From positions 30,364 to 94,363 of the forward strand of contig NZ_VJZD01000006.1 of assembly GCF_009377175.1 (NCBI RefSeq): DNA of 64,000 bases. Reading direction: 5' to 3'. The DNA comes from Streptomyces adustus (GTDB lineage Bacteria; Actinomycetota; Actinomycetes; Streptomycetales; Streptomycetaceae). The position numbers were made by a program, and so were the translations under genes. How positions within the stretch are numbered: the first letter of the stretch is position 1; every line of letters starts with the position of its first letter. Of the stretch, positions 55,502 through 63,797 are shown piece by piece. Below the pieces are notes generated by a model. The model had not been told where the DNA came from, made no database searches, and was given only the letters and a program-made list of their open reading frames with translations.

Positions 55502-55675
55502 CGGCAGGCGGGCGGGTACCTCGGCGGCGGCGGAGGGCGTACGTACACCTCCTCGCCGCCCGGTACGGCGGTGCGCGGCCGCAGCCTGGGCCGCGCGGCC
55601 GGGCCGCCGCCCCCGCGCTGTTGCGGCGGGCACCGCCCCGCGTTGGAATCAAGTGTGAGGCACTTTGGCGGCGCC

Positions 55676-58291
55676 ATGTCCGCCGGTCGTCCCGCCCCCG
55701 GCACAGGGGCCGGCCGGAAGGGACTCAAGAGCAATGCCCTTGGCATGTTCTCCTCGGTCGTCATGGCCCTGGCCTCCACCGGTCCGGCGTACAGCCTCGC
55801 CGCCACGCTGGGCGTCATCGTGGCGGGGGTCGGACTACAGGCCCCGATCATCACCATGCTGGCCTTCGTCCCGATGCTGCTGGTCGCGTACGCCTTCCGG
55901 GCACTCAACGCGAGCAACGCCGACTGCGGGACCACCTTCACCTGGGCCACCCGTGCCTTCGGACCACGTACCGGCTGGATGGGCGGCTGGGGCCTGATCG
56001 TCGCCAACATGCTCGTCATGGCGAACCTCGCCGCGATCGCGGCCTCCTACACCTTCCGGCTGGTGGGCCTGGACGGACCGGCGGAGAGCCGTCTGTGGAC
56101 CACTTCGGCGGGCATCCTCTGCATCGTCGGGCTGACCGCGATCTGCTACGCCGGCATCCAGGTCTCGGCAGCGGTCCAGCGCTGGCTGCTGTGCCTGGAA
56201 GTGGTGATGCTGCTCGTCTTCGCCGTCGCCGCGCTGGTCAGGGTCTACGCCAACCCTCCCCCGACGGCCATCCCCGTCTCCGCCTCCTGGTTCAACCCCT
56301 TCGAGGTGCCCTCGGCACAGGCCCTGACCTCGGGGGTCCTCGCGGGGGTGTTCATCTACTGGGGCTGGGACACCGCGTTCTCGGTCAACGAGGAGACCGT
56401 CGACAGCAACCGTGTGCCAGGACGCGCCGCGGTCATGTCCACCGTGCTGCTCCTGCTCATGTACGCGCTGGTGTCCACGTCGGCGCAGGCGTTCGCGGGA
56501 GTCGGCACCACGGGCATCGGGCTCGCCAACCCCGACAACGTGGACGACGTATTCGGCGGGCTGGGCGAGGCCGTGTTCGGGAGTCAGCAGGCGGGGGTCG
56601 TCCTGTCGAGACTGCTGATCCTGATGGTGCTGACCTCGGCGTTGGCCTCCGCTCAGACCACCATCCTGCCCCTGGCCAGAACCGTCTTCTCGATGGCGGT
56701 CCACAAGGCCGTACCGCCCCGGTTCGCCCAGGTCCACCGCAAGTACCTCACCCCGACCTGGGGGACCGTGGGAACGGGCGCGGTCTCGATCGCCCTGCTG
56801 GTCCTGCTGACCGCGTTCAGCCAGAACGTCCTGGCCGACTCGATCGATTCGATCGGCCTCGCGATCGCGTTCCAGTACGGACTGACCGGCTTCGCCTGCG
56901 TCTGGTACCACCGCAAGGCCCTCACCCGCAGCGGCAGAGACCTGATCTTCAAGGGGGTGCTTCCGGGACTCGGCGGGCTGATCATGCTCGTGCTGTTCCT
57001 CTACGCCGCCTTCGTGGTCTACGCGGAGCCCGGGTACGGGTGGACCGTCGTCGACCTGCCGTTGATCGGACGGACGGGTGGCGTCACCGTCCTGGGTCTG
57101 GGCGCCCTGCTGATCGGTCTGCTGCTGATGCCGGTGGTCACCCGCGGCCACACCGTGGCTCTCAAGCTCCAGCGGAGCCTGCTGCCACGCGGCCTGCCGC
57201 CGCACGCCGCCGTCGACTCGGCGAGCCGCTATCTGCCCGCCGACAGCGGGGCCGGGGTGGGCGGCGACTGGTACGACGTCATCCCCCTGTCGGGCACCCG
57301 GGTCGCCCTGGTCGTCGGGGATGTGCTCGGTCACGGCCTCCAGGCGGCGGCCACCATGGGACGTCTGAGAACGGGTGTGCGTGTCCTGGCCCGGATGGAC
57401 CTGAGCCCGGACGAGTTGCTGTCCCGTCTGGATGACCTGGTCGAGCAGACCGCGCACGAGGGCGCGGTCGGCCGCGGCCCGGGCCATCCGAAGCAGCGGG
57501 CCGACGGCGCCCTGGGGGTGTCCTGTCTGTACGCGATGTACGACCCCGTCTCGGGGAGCTGTAGCCTCGCGCGGGCCGGGGAGTCGGTGCTGGCGGTCGT
57601 GGAAACCCGCACGGGGGTCGTCGACCACCTGAAACTGCCCCCCGGGCCGCCGCTGGGCGTCGCCGGCCCGCCCTACGAGAGCATGGACCTGGAGCTGGCT
57701 CCGGGCACTCTCGTCGCCCTCTTCACGGCCGGCCTCCTCCAGGACTCCGACAGCCGTGCGGCCGGGCTCGCGCGACTGTCCCACGCCCTCGCCGACGATC
57801 GGGCAACGTTGGAATACTTGTGCGATCGAGCGGTGGACACGCTGCTTCCCGGGCCGGTGGACGAGGACGCGACACTGCTCATGGCCCGCACCCACCTGCT
57901 CGACCGCAACCAGTTCGCCCAGTGGGAAGTGTCGACGGACCCGGAGGCGGTGGGCACCATACGCACCGCCGTCAGCAAACAGCTGCGCGACTGGGAACTG
58001 GACGACCTGGAGTTCACCACCCAGCTCATCGTCAGCGAACTGGTCACCAACGCCATCCGCTACGGCGGCGGCCCGATCCAGGTACGCCTGATCCGCGATC
58101 GGGCCCTGATCTGCGAAGTCTCCGACACCGGCCACACCGCGCCCAATCTTCGGCACGCCGCGAGCGACGACGAGGGAGGCCGGGGGCTGTTCATCATCGC
58201 CCAGATGACCCACCACTGGGGCACGCGCTACACCCCCACCGGCAAGACGCTCTGGACCGAACAGGACCTGCCGCCACCGGACGGCCCGTAG
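55676..58291 (+). CDS. Amino-acid permease fused to SpoIIE phosphatase and HATPase (transceptor-like)
   Basis: 871 residues in one uninterrupted frame. Residues about 15-490 are a full APC-type permease with twelve helices (GMFSSVVMALASTGPAYSLAA, FSVNEETVDSNRVPGRA). With no linker other than VTRGHTVALK, residues about 497-735 are a SpoIIE/PP2C phosphatase: LQRSLLP (498-504), GGDWYD (529-534, metal Asp531) and GDVLGHG (Asp549). Residues about 745-871 are an RsbW-type ATPase (N-box ELVTNAIRYGG near 788, then a GGRGL lid). ATG 55676 is preferred, alternatives GTG 55655 and 55571. Predicted to couple amino-acid sensing or transport to anti-sigma control; the fusion is unusual. Confidence 0.85.
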   Translation: MSAGRPAPGTGAGRKGLKSNALGMFSSVVMALASTGPAYSLAATLGVIVAGVGLQAPIITMLAFVPMLLVAYAFRALNASNADCGTTFTWATRAFGPRTGWMGGWGLIVANMLVMANLAAIAASYTFRLVGLDGPAESRLWTTSAGILCIVGLTAICYAGIQVSAAVQRWLLCLEVVMLLVFAVAALVRVYANPPPTAIPVSASWFNPFEVPSAQALTSGVLAGVFIYWGWDTAFSVNEETVDSNRVPGRAAVMSTVLLLLMYALVSTSAQAFAGVGTTGIGLANPDNVDDVFGGLGEAVFGSQQAGVVLSRLLILMVLTSALASAQTTILPLARTVFSMAVHKAVPPRFAQVHRKYLTPTWGTVGTGAVSIALLVLLTAFSQNVLADSIDSIGLAIAFQYGLTGFACVWYHRKALTRSGRDLIFKGVLPGLGGLIMLVLFLYAAFVVYAEPGYGWTVVDLPLIGRTGGVTVLGLGALLIGLLLMPVVTRGHTVALKLQRSLLPRGLPPHAAVDSASRYLPADSGAGVGGDWYDVIPLSGTRVALVVGDVLGHGLQAAATMGRLRTGVRVLARMDLSPDELLSRLDDLVEQTAHEGAVGRGPGHPKQRADGALGVSCLYAMYDPVSGSCSLARAGESVLAVVETRTGVVDHLKLPPGPPLGVAGPPYESMDLELAPGTLVALFTAGLLQDSDSRAAGLARLSHALADDRATLEYLCDRAVDTLLPGPVDEDATLLMARTHLLDRNQFAQWEVSTDPEAVGTIRTAVSKQLRDWELDDLEFTTQLIVSELVTNAIRYGGGPIQVRLIRDRALICEVSDTGHTAPNLRHAASDDEGGRGLFIIAQMTHHWGTRYTPTGKTLWTEQDLPPPDGP

Positions 58292-58306
58292 CCCTCTTGG
58301 GCCATA

Positions 58307-58405
58307 CCCGTTTCAGGGCCCAGCTGTCTTCAAGGCCGGACCCGCCGCGGAGTCATGCCCGATTCAGGCCACGCCCGATTCAGGGCCGTGCCCGCTTCAG
58401 GCACC
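58307..58405. repeat. Degenerate CCCGNTTCAGGGCC repeats
   Basis: Copies at 58307-58320, 58358-58370, 58374-58387 and 58391-58405. They lie between the stop of the permease-phosphatase gene and the end of the convergent secreted-protein gene; role unknown, possibly transcript ends. Confidence 0.55.
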
Positions 58406-58733
58406 GGGCCGGCACCTGGCCGCCGAGCACGATCCGCCACTGGCTCCCGCCCCCGCACTCCTGGTACGCCGAGCGCCCGCCGCGGCCGATGGCGACCACG
58501 CACGAGCGGACCTTCTCTCCCCGGCGCAGGTACCGCACGAGGGGCGACGCGGTCGTCGCGACCGGCCCCTCGTTCCCCGCGGGCTTGCGCACCGCGACCT
58601 TATGAGCGGCCTTCCACATCGACGTGCACGGCGCGGACGCGGTGGGTGCGGCGGCGGCCGGCGGGGCGGTGGACAGGGCGGTCGCCAGCACGAAGGCGGC
58701 GGCCGTGGTGAACAGGCGTCGGGTCAGGTGCAT
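58380..58733 (-). CDS. Small secreted protein, SH3-like
   Basis: 117 residues. Sec signal (MHLTRRLFTTAAAFVLATAL then APPAAAA, split at 20) followed by a small domain with Cys in APCTSMW, RSCVVA, QECGGG and ARCLKR. The pattern VRKPAGNEGPVATTASPLVRYLRRGEKV recalls bacterial SH3-like modules, but assignment is uncertain. Start ATG 58733. Confidence 0.55.
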   Translation of the reverse strand: MHLTRRLFTTAAAFVLATALSTAPPAAAAPTASAPCTSMWKAAHKVAVRKPAGNEGPVATTASPLVRYLRRGEKVRSCVVAIGRGGRSAYQECGGGSQWRIVLGGQVPARCLKRARP

Positions 58734-59168
58734 ACCGGCTCAACCTCGGCACCCCCTGGACGGGTCACGGCCACCCCCCGAAGATCACTCGACGGAGATC
58801 GAGCCAGGCCGCACGGCACACACACGCGCGTAACGCATCACCGACAGCGTCGTTGAACAGTGCACCCCCCGAAACGGGCCCCGGGAAACCTGCCCCCGGG
58901 GCCCGTTGATCCCGAACTTGACGACCGTGGCCGGCTCGCCCCTCCGAGGGCGAGTCCACGCCGCTCCTCGTGGACTCCGACGCCCCGGGGAACTCCACCG
59001 CGCCGGCGGCACACGTCGCCGACTACACCGACGAAGTCCGCTTCCCGGGCTCCGCGTACCGTGCGGTGCCCGGCAGCGGTTCGAGGTCCTCGCCGAGCGC
59101 CTGAAGATCGAGCTGACGGTGACGGCCGTGTATCTGGTACAGGGCCGCGCACCAAGATGGTTGTGGGT
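58734..59168. other. Intergenic region with decayed coding traces
   Basis: Apart from the hairpin at 58873-58907, 58940-59150 has coding-like codon use. A stretch in one plus frame (VDSDAPGNSTAPAAHVADY and after) continues in another frame (EVLAERLKIELTV) after about 59080, suggesting a frameshifted relic. I could not name the family. Confidence 0.3.
58873..58907. terminator. Orphan strong hairpin (13-bp stem)
   Basis: Perfect arms AACGGGCCCCGGG and its complement with a 9-base loop. It does not follow a recognisable gene, so it may be the surviving terminator of a lost one. Confidence 0.5.
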
Positions 59169-60185
59169 CTAGGCACCGGCCTCGCCATGGTCCCGGACGA
59201 TGATCTTGCCGGTGTTCTCGCCGTGCAGCATTCCCAGGAACGCGTCCACGATGTGCTCGAAGCCGTCGAGCAGCGTCTCGTCCGGAGTGAGCCGTCCGCT
59301 CTGGAGATGGGGGACCGCGAACTCGTACAACTCCTCTTGTACGTGGTGGTGGTTGCTGACCAGGAAGCCCTCCATGCGGAGGCTCTTCTCGACGATGTCC
59401 GCGTAGTCGAAGCGCGGCGGCAGTGCGTCGGGGGTGTTGTACTGGCTGATCGTGCCGATCCGGACGATGCGGCCGAACTCGCGCAACGCGCCGACCGCGG
59501 CGGCCAGTTGCTCGCCGCCGACGTTGTCGACGAACACGTCGACGCCGTCCGGCGCGGCCTTGCGGAGCAGGTCGGCGGCAGATCCGTCGTGGTAGTCGAA
59601 GGCGGCGTCGTAGCCGACCTCCCGTACGAGGTGTTCGGTCTTCGCCGCCGAGCCCGCGCTGCCCACGAGCCGCCCCGCGCCGAGCAGTCGGGCGAAGCGA
59701 CCGGTGGCCGTGCCGACCCCGCCGGCCGCGGCCGACACGAACAGGTCCTCGCCCTCCTGGAGCCGGGCGATCCGGGTCAGGCCCACGTAGGCGGTCAGGC
59801 CGGTGCCGCCGAGGACGCTGAGGTGGTTGCTCAGGGGCACGCCGTCGAAGCGGGGCAGGTGCCGGGTCTCCTCGGGTGTGATCACGGCGTGTGTGCGCCA
59901 GCCGTGGCGGTGGAGAACGATCGCGCCCTCGGCCAGCCGGGGCGTGCGCGAGGCGACGACCTGTCCGACGGCGCGGCCCTCCAGCGGTGCGTGCAGCGCG
60001 AAGCCGCCGGGCACGTCGTCCATCATCTCGCGGTGGTACGGGTCGACGGACCAGTAGAGGTTCTTCACCAGCGCGCTGCCGGGCGCGGGGGTGGGAGGCG
60101 TGGACTCGACGAAGGCGAAGTGGTCTGCGGTGGGGAAGCCGTGCGGGCGGGCGGTCTGGTGCACGGTGAGCGCGATCTCGTTCAT
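59169..60185 (-). CDS. NADP-dependent MDR-type oxidoreductase (curcumin/alkenal reductase-like)
   Basis: 338 residues. Opens MNEIALTVHQTARPHGFP with PAPGSALVKNLYWSVDPYHR, and has the nucleotide site VSAAAGGVGTATGRFARLLGA and NVGGEQLAAAVGALREFGRIVRIGTIS, split over two regions. No zinc ligands were seen, as in leukotriene B4 dehydrogenase-like reductases. Predicted to reduce enones. It is divergent from a LysR gene across 101 bases with repeated CATGAGC motifs; control by that LysR protein is likely. Confidence 0.87.
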   Translation of the reverse strand: MNEIALTVHQTARPHGFPTADHFAFVESTPPTPAPGSALVKNLYWSVDPYHREMMDDVPGGFALHAPLEGRAVGQVVASRTPRLAEGAIVLHRHGWRTHAVITPEETRHLPRFDGVPLSNHLSVLGGTGLTAYVGLTRIARLQEGEDLFVSAAAGGVGTATGRFARLLGAGRLVGSAGSAAKTEHLVREVGYDAAFDYHDGSAADLLRKAAPDGVDVFVDNVGGEQLAAAVGALREFGRIVRIGTISQYNTPDALPPRFDYADIVEKSLRMEGFLVSNHHHVQEELYEFAVPHLQSGRLTPDETLLDGFEHIVDAFLGMLHGENTGKIIVRDHGEAGA

Positions 60186-60258
60186 GAGCGGAACGTAGGC
60201 CGGGAATGGGCCCGGCGGGCAGTGGGTTGAGCTCATGCGACACGCCGGTTCCATGAGC
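60183..60258. promoter_or_regulatory. LysR-type operator region with three CATGAGC motifs
   Basis: GCTCATG (60231-60237) and CATGAGC (60252-60258) form an inverted repeat with a 14-base spacer. A further CATGAGC spans the start codon of the oxidoreductase (60183-60189). Confidence 0.45.
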
Positions 60259-60286
60259 AGATCTCATACAGTGAGGTGAACGCCCC

Positions 60287-61243
60287 GTGGCTCGCACGAG
60301 AGACTCCGATCTCGCCCCCCACGAACTGCGTGTGCTGGTGGCGGTGGCGGACGCCGGGGGTTTCTCGGCCGCGGCCGAGGCACTGGGTGTGACGCAGTCC
60401 GCGGTCTCCCACTCGGTTCGCGGCAGCGAGCGCAAGATCGGCGCCGTGCTCTTCGACCGCGGTCGCGCCGGTGCCCGTCCCACACCCGCCGGGGACAGGG
60501 CCGTGGCGCACGCCCGCCGCATCCTGCGGCTGCTGGACGTCCTGACCGTGGAGGCGCGCGGCGCGGCCCGCTCCGACGTGCCGCAGGGGCCGCTGCGGAT
60601 CGCGGCATTCCGCAGCGCCGCCCTCCAGCTGCTGCCGTCCGTCCTGCGGCGGCTGCGCGCCCGGCATCCGGGGATCGAGCCGCAGGTGCGGATCGTGCGC
60701 GAGGTGGGGCGTGGCGCCGCGGGCGAAGTGGCCGACGGGAAGGCGGACATAGCCATCAGCACGCTGGGCGGCTCGCTGCCGCTGCCGCCGGGGCTGGTCG
60801 CGGGCGGGCTCTTCGAGGAGCCCTATGCCCTGGTGCACCCGACGGGACATGCCGCCCCGCGCTCGCTGCCGCTGGTCGACTGGGCCGAGAACTGCGGCTC
60901 GTACACCCGCGACTGGTGGGCTGCCCAGGACTGGATCCCGAAGGCGAGTATCGAGGCGGAGGACGACGGAGCGGTGCTGTCCTTGGTGAGCGCGGGTCAG
61001 GGCATGGCGATCATGCCGGCGCTCTCCCTGGCCGGAGCGCCGGACTCGGTCGGGATCGCCGATCTCGGCCCCGGGCGCCCGACGCGCCGGATCGGTTACG
61101 TCACCGGCGCCGAACTCGCCTGCTCCGCTGCGGTGCGCGCCTTCGTCAGGGAACTGCGGGCCACGGCCCCGCAGAACGGGAGTGCCTCCCCGGTGGCCGC
61201 CGGGGAGGCACTCGTGGGCCGGTTGCGGCCGGTGGATTCCTAG
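60287..61243 (+). CDS. LysR family transcriptional regulator
   Basis: 318 residues. N-terminal winged HTH (about 8-65: LAPHELRVLVAVADAGGFSAAAEALGVTQSAVSHSVRGSERKIGAVLF) and a substrate-binding-like domain with RIAAFRSAALQLLPSVL and VSAGQGMAIMPALSL. GTG start 60287. Its gene ends 4 bases inside the convergent Tat-protein gene. Probable regulator of the divergent oxidoreductase. Confidence 0.88.
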   Translation: MARTRDSDLAPHELRVLVAVADAGGFSAAAEALGVTQSAVSHSVRGSERKIGAVLFDRGRAGARPTPAGDRAVAHARRILRLLDVLTVEARGAARSDVPQGPLRIAAFRSAALQLLPSVLRRLRARHPGIEPQVRIVREVGRGAAGEVADGKADIAISTLGGSLPLPPGLVAGGLFEEPYALVHPTGHAAPRSLPLVDWAENCGSYTRDWWAAQDWIPKASIEAEDDGAVLSLVSAGQGMAIMPALSLAGAPDSVGIADLGPGRPTRRIGYVTGAELACSAAVRAFVRELRATAPQNGSASPVAAGEALVGRLRPVDS

Positions 61244-62391
61244 CGGCGCAGTGCCGCCAGGTTGCGGTAGCCGATGGCGGCGTGTTCCAGGGACTGCCCC
61301 GGGTTCGTGCTGCTGGGGGCGTTGTCCTGCTCGATCATCGGATTGTGGTAGTTGCGGTGGCCGACCCGCGAAAAGAACGTGTGGTAATCGATGACGCCGG
61401 TGCCGAACGGGACCATGTCGTAGCCCTGGCCGTTGGTGGCGTTGACGACGCCGTCCTTGGCGTGGAACAGCGGGTAGCGCTTGTTGTTGCGGGTGACCAG
61501 GCCCGCCGGGTCGAAGATGTTCGTCTGGGTCGAGCCGTCGTGGGCGGTGTAGGTGCGGAACTTGTACTGGGCCACGTGCGCCCAGAAGATGTCCATCTCC
61601 AGCCAGACCGTCTTCGGGTCGGTGATCGACAGGAAGTACTCCAGCTTGCGGATGCCGGAGCTGCGGGTCGGCCGGCCCTGGGCGTCGAGCGGGCCGCCGT
61701 CCAGGAGGAAGCCGTACGCGGCGTCGTGGTTGTGGGTGTAGAGCTTCAGGCCGGCGCCGCGGGCGAGGGTGCCCAGGGCGTGCCACTTCTCGGCGGCCAC
61801 GTCCCAGTCCGCCTTGTAGGCGCTGCTGGTGGGGTCGCCGCCGGTGCCCACGTGGGCCATGCCGAGGATGTTGGCGATCTCCAGGTGCTTCTTGAAGGTG
61901 TCCAGGTCGGTGCCGGACAGCGGCCAGGAGCCGGGGATGAAGCCGTGGTTGCCCTGGGCGCGCAGTCCGTTGTCGTCGAGCCAGCGGCGCAGTTGCTTCG
62001 CGCCCTCGACGGACTCCAGACTGGCCCCGCCGGGCGCGTTGGCGTGCTGGCCGTAGCCGGCGAACTCGACCTGCTGGTAGCCGAACCGGGCGAGCTGTTC
62101 GAACACTCCGCGGAAGCCGGACGGCAGGGTGGTGGTCCCCGGGTCGCGGCCGATGGCGTCACGGACGGTGTAGAGGATGATGCCGCGCCTGTCGGCGGGG
62201 ACGAGGACCTGCCCCTTGCCGTTCTCGCCGCCCTTGTTCTCCGTCTGGGGTGCGGCGTGGACGGGCGCCGCACCGAGGACGGGGGCGGCGATCGCGCCCG
62301 CCGCGACGGCGGTGCAGGTGCTCAGGAAGCTGCGGCGGCCGAGGCCGAGGCTGCGGCGCAGCTGGTCGTCGGAGTTGTGGTTCACGTTCAA
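61240..62391 (-). CDS. Tat-exported sugar phosphate isomerase/epimerase-like (xylose-isomerase-type TIM barrel)
   Basis: 383 residues. Tat motif GLGRRSFLSTCTAVAAGA (residues about 18-35) with an AAPVHAA cleavage site, then an AP-endonuclease-2-like TIM barrel with RRGIILYTVRDAIG, QVEFAGYG, AHVGTGGDP and YTHNHDAAYGF. Metal-site residues His/Glu are present in LEMDIFWAH and LFHAKDG. TTG at 62391 with GGAAGG upstream overlaps the preceding stop; GTG 62385 is an alternative. Belongs to the Ebo-type operon. Confidence 0.8.
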   Translation of the reverse strand: MNVNHNSDDQLRRSLGLGRRSFLSTCTAVAAGAIAAPVLGAAPVHAAPQTENKGGENGKGQVLVPADRRGIILYTVRDAIGRDPGTTTLPSGFRGVFEQLARFGYQQVEFAGYGQHANAPGGASLESVEGAKQLRRWLDDNGLRAQGNHGFIPGSWPLSGTDLDTFKKHLEIANILGMAHVGTGGDPTSSAYKADWDVAAEKWHALGTLARGAGLKLYTHNHDAAYGFLLDGGPLDAQGRPTRSSGIRKLEYFLSITDPKTVWLEMDIFWAHVAQYKFRTYTAHDGSTQTNIFDPAGLVTRNNKRYPLFHAKDGVVNATNGQGYDMVPFGTGVIDYHTFFSRVGHRNYHNPMIEQDNAPSSTNPGQSLEHAAIGYRNLAALRR

Positions 62392-63797
62392 CGGGTGCCT
62401 TCCTTCACGGGGTAGCCGGTACCGAGACCGGCGAGGTCGAGCAGGAGCGGTTTCACGTCGGTGGCCGCGATGCGGTCGCCGACGGCGCGGGGGGTGGAGC
62501 ACAGGAGGAGCGGACCGTCGTCGTCGCTCGTGGGGAGGCGGCCGTGGCTGCCCCGGATGGGTGAGGCGTCGAGGGGCACGACCGCCATGCGGTAGCGCAG
62601 GCCGAGCTTCTTGCGGGCGAGCGCGGTGGCCGCCTTGACCTTGACGTAGGGGTCCTGGGGATCCATGAACAGCTCGACCGGGTCGTATCCGGGCTTGCGG
62701 TGGATCTCCACGAGCTGCGCGAAGTCCGGGGCGCGGGCGTCGTCCAGCCAGTAGTAGTAGGTGAACCAGGCGTCGGGTTCGGCCACGGCGACCAGTTCGC
62801 CGGCCCGCGGGTGGTCCAGGTGGTGGGCCTTCTTGCCCTCGTCGTCGAGGAGTTGCTCGATGCCGGGCAGGCCGTCGAGGGCGGCGCGGGTGGCGGCCAG
62901 GTCCTCGGGCCGGCGGACGTACACATGGGCGATCTGGTGGTCGGCCACGGCGAAGGCGCGCGAGGCCATCGGGTCCAGGTACTCCATGCCGTCCTGGGTG
63001 TGGACCTCCAGCAGGCCCGCGCGGCGCAGGGCGCGGTTGATGTCGACGGACCTGGTGACCTTGGTGATGCCGTACTCCGACAGGGCGACGACGGTGCGGC
63101 CTTCGGCCCGGGCGTCGTCGAGGAGCGGGGCCAGGGCGGCGTCGAGGTCGGTGGCGGCCTTCAGGGAGCGCGGGTCGTCGGGTCCGTAGCGCTGGAGGTC
63201 GTAGTCGAGGTGCGGGAGGTAGCACAGCGCGAGGTCGGGCCGGCGGGTGCGCAGGATGTGCCGGGTGGCGTCGATGATCCACTGGCTGGAGGTGAGGTCG
63301 GCGGCCGGCCCCCAGAACCGGAAGAGGGGGAACGTGCCGAATTTCGCCGTGAGTTCGTCGTGCAGGTCGACGGGTCGGGTGTAGCAGTCGGGTTCCTTGC
63401 GGCCGTCCGCGTAGTAGACCGGGCGCGGCGTGACGGTGATGTCGGTGTCGGCGCCCATGGCGTACCACCAGCAGATGTTGGCGACCGTGTAGCCGGGGTG
63501 GGCGCGCCGGGCCGCGTCCCAGATCTTGTCGCCCGCGACGAGCCCGTTGTGCTGGCGCCACAGCAGTACGTCGCCGAGTTCGCGGAAGTACCAGCCGTTG
63601 CCGACGATGCCGTGTTCGGCGGGGAGCGTGCCGGTGAGGAAGGTGGACTGCGCGGCACAGGTGACGGCGGGCAGGACGGTGCCGAGGTTCGCCCGGGAGC
63701 CGTTGTCGGCGAGTGCCCGCAGGTGGGGCATGTGGGCGAGGAGGCGGGGGGTGAGGCCGACGACGTCGAGGACCAGCAGCGGGGTGGGTCCGGTCAT
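62388..63797 (-). CDS. Alkaline phosphatase-fold phosphodiesterase (NPP type) of the Ebo-like operon
   Basis: 469 residues of the nucleotide pyrophosphatase/phosphodiesterase type. The first metal Asp is in LVLDVVGL (Asp11), and the nucleophile Thr46 is in PAVTCAAQSTFLTGTLPAEHGIVGN, split. Downstream His/Asp ligands lie in LPHLDYD and VALSEYGITKV. The ATG overlaps the preceding stop (CCATGA). No signal peptide, so cytoplasmic. Actinobacterial Ebo clusters include such a protein; its substrate is unknown. Confidence 0.85.
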   Translation of the reverse strand: MTGPTPLLVLDVVGLTPRLLAHMPHLRALADNGSRANLGTVLPAVTCAAQSTFLTGTLPAEHGIVGNGWYFRELGDVLLWRQHNGLVAGDKIWDAARRAHPGYTVANICWWYAMGADTDITVTPRPVYYADGRKEPDCYTRPVDLHDELTAKFGTFPLFRFWGPAADLTSSQWIIDATRHILRTRRPDLALCYLPHLDYDLQRYGPDDPRSLKAATDLDAALAPLLDDARAEGRTVVALSEYGITKVTRSVDINRALRRAGLLEVHTQDGMEYLDPMASRAFAVADHQIAHVYVRRPEDLAATRAALDGLPGIEQLLDDEGKKAHHLDHPRAGELVAVAEPDAWFTYYYWLDDARAPDFAQLVEIHRKPGYDPVELFMDPQDPYVKVKAATALARKKLGLRYRMAVVPLDASPIRGSHGRLPTSDDDGPLLLCSTPRAVGDRIAATDVKPLLLDLAGLGTGYPVKEGTR

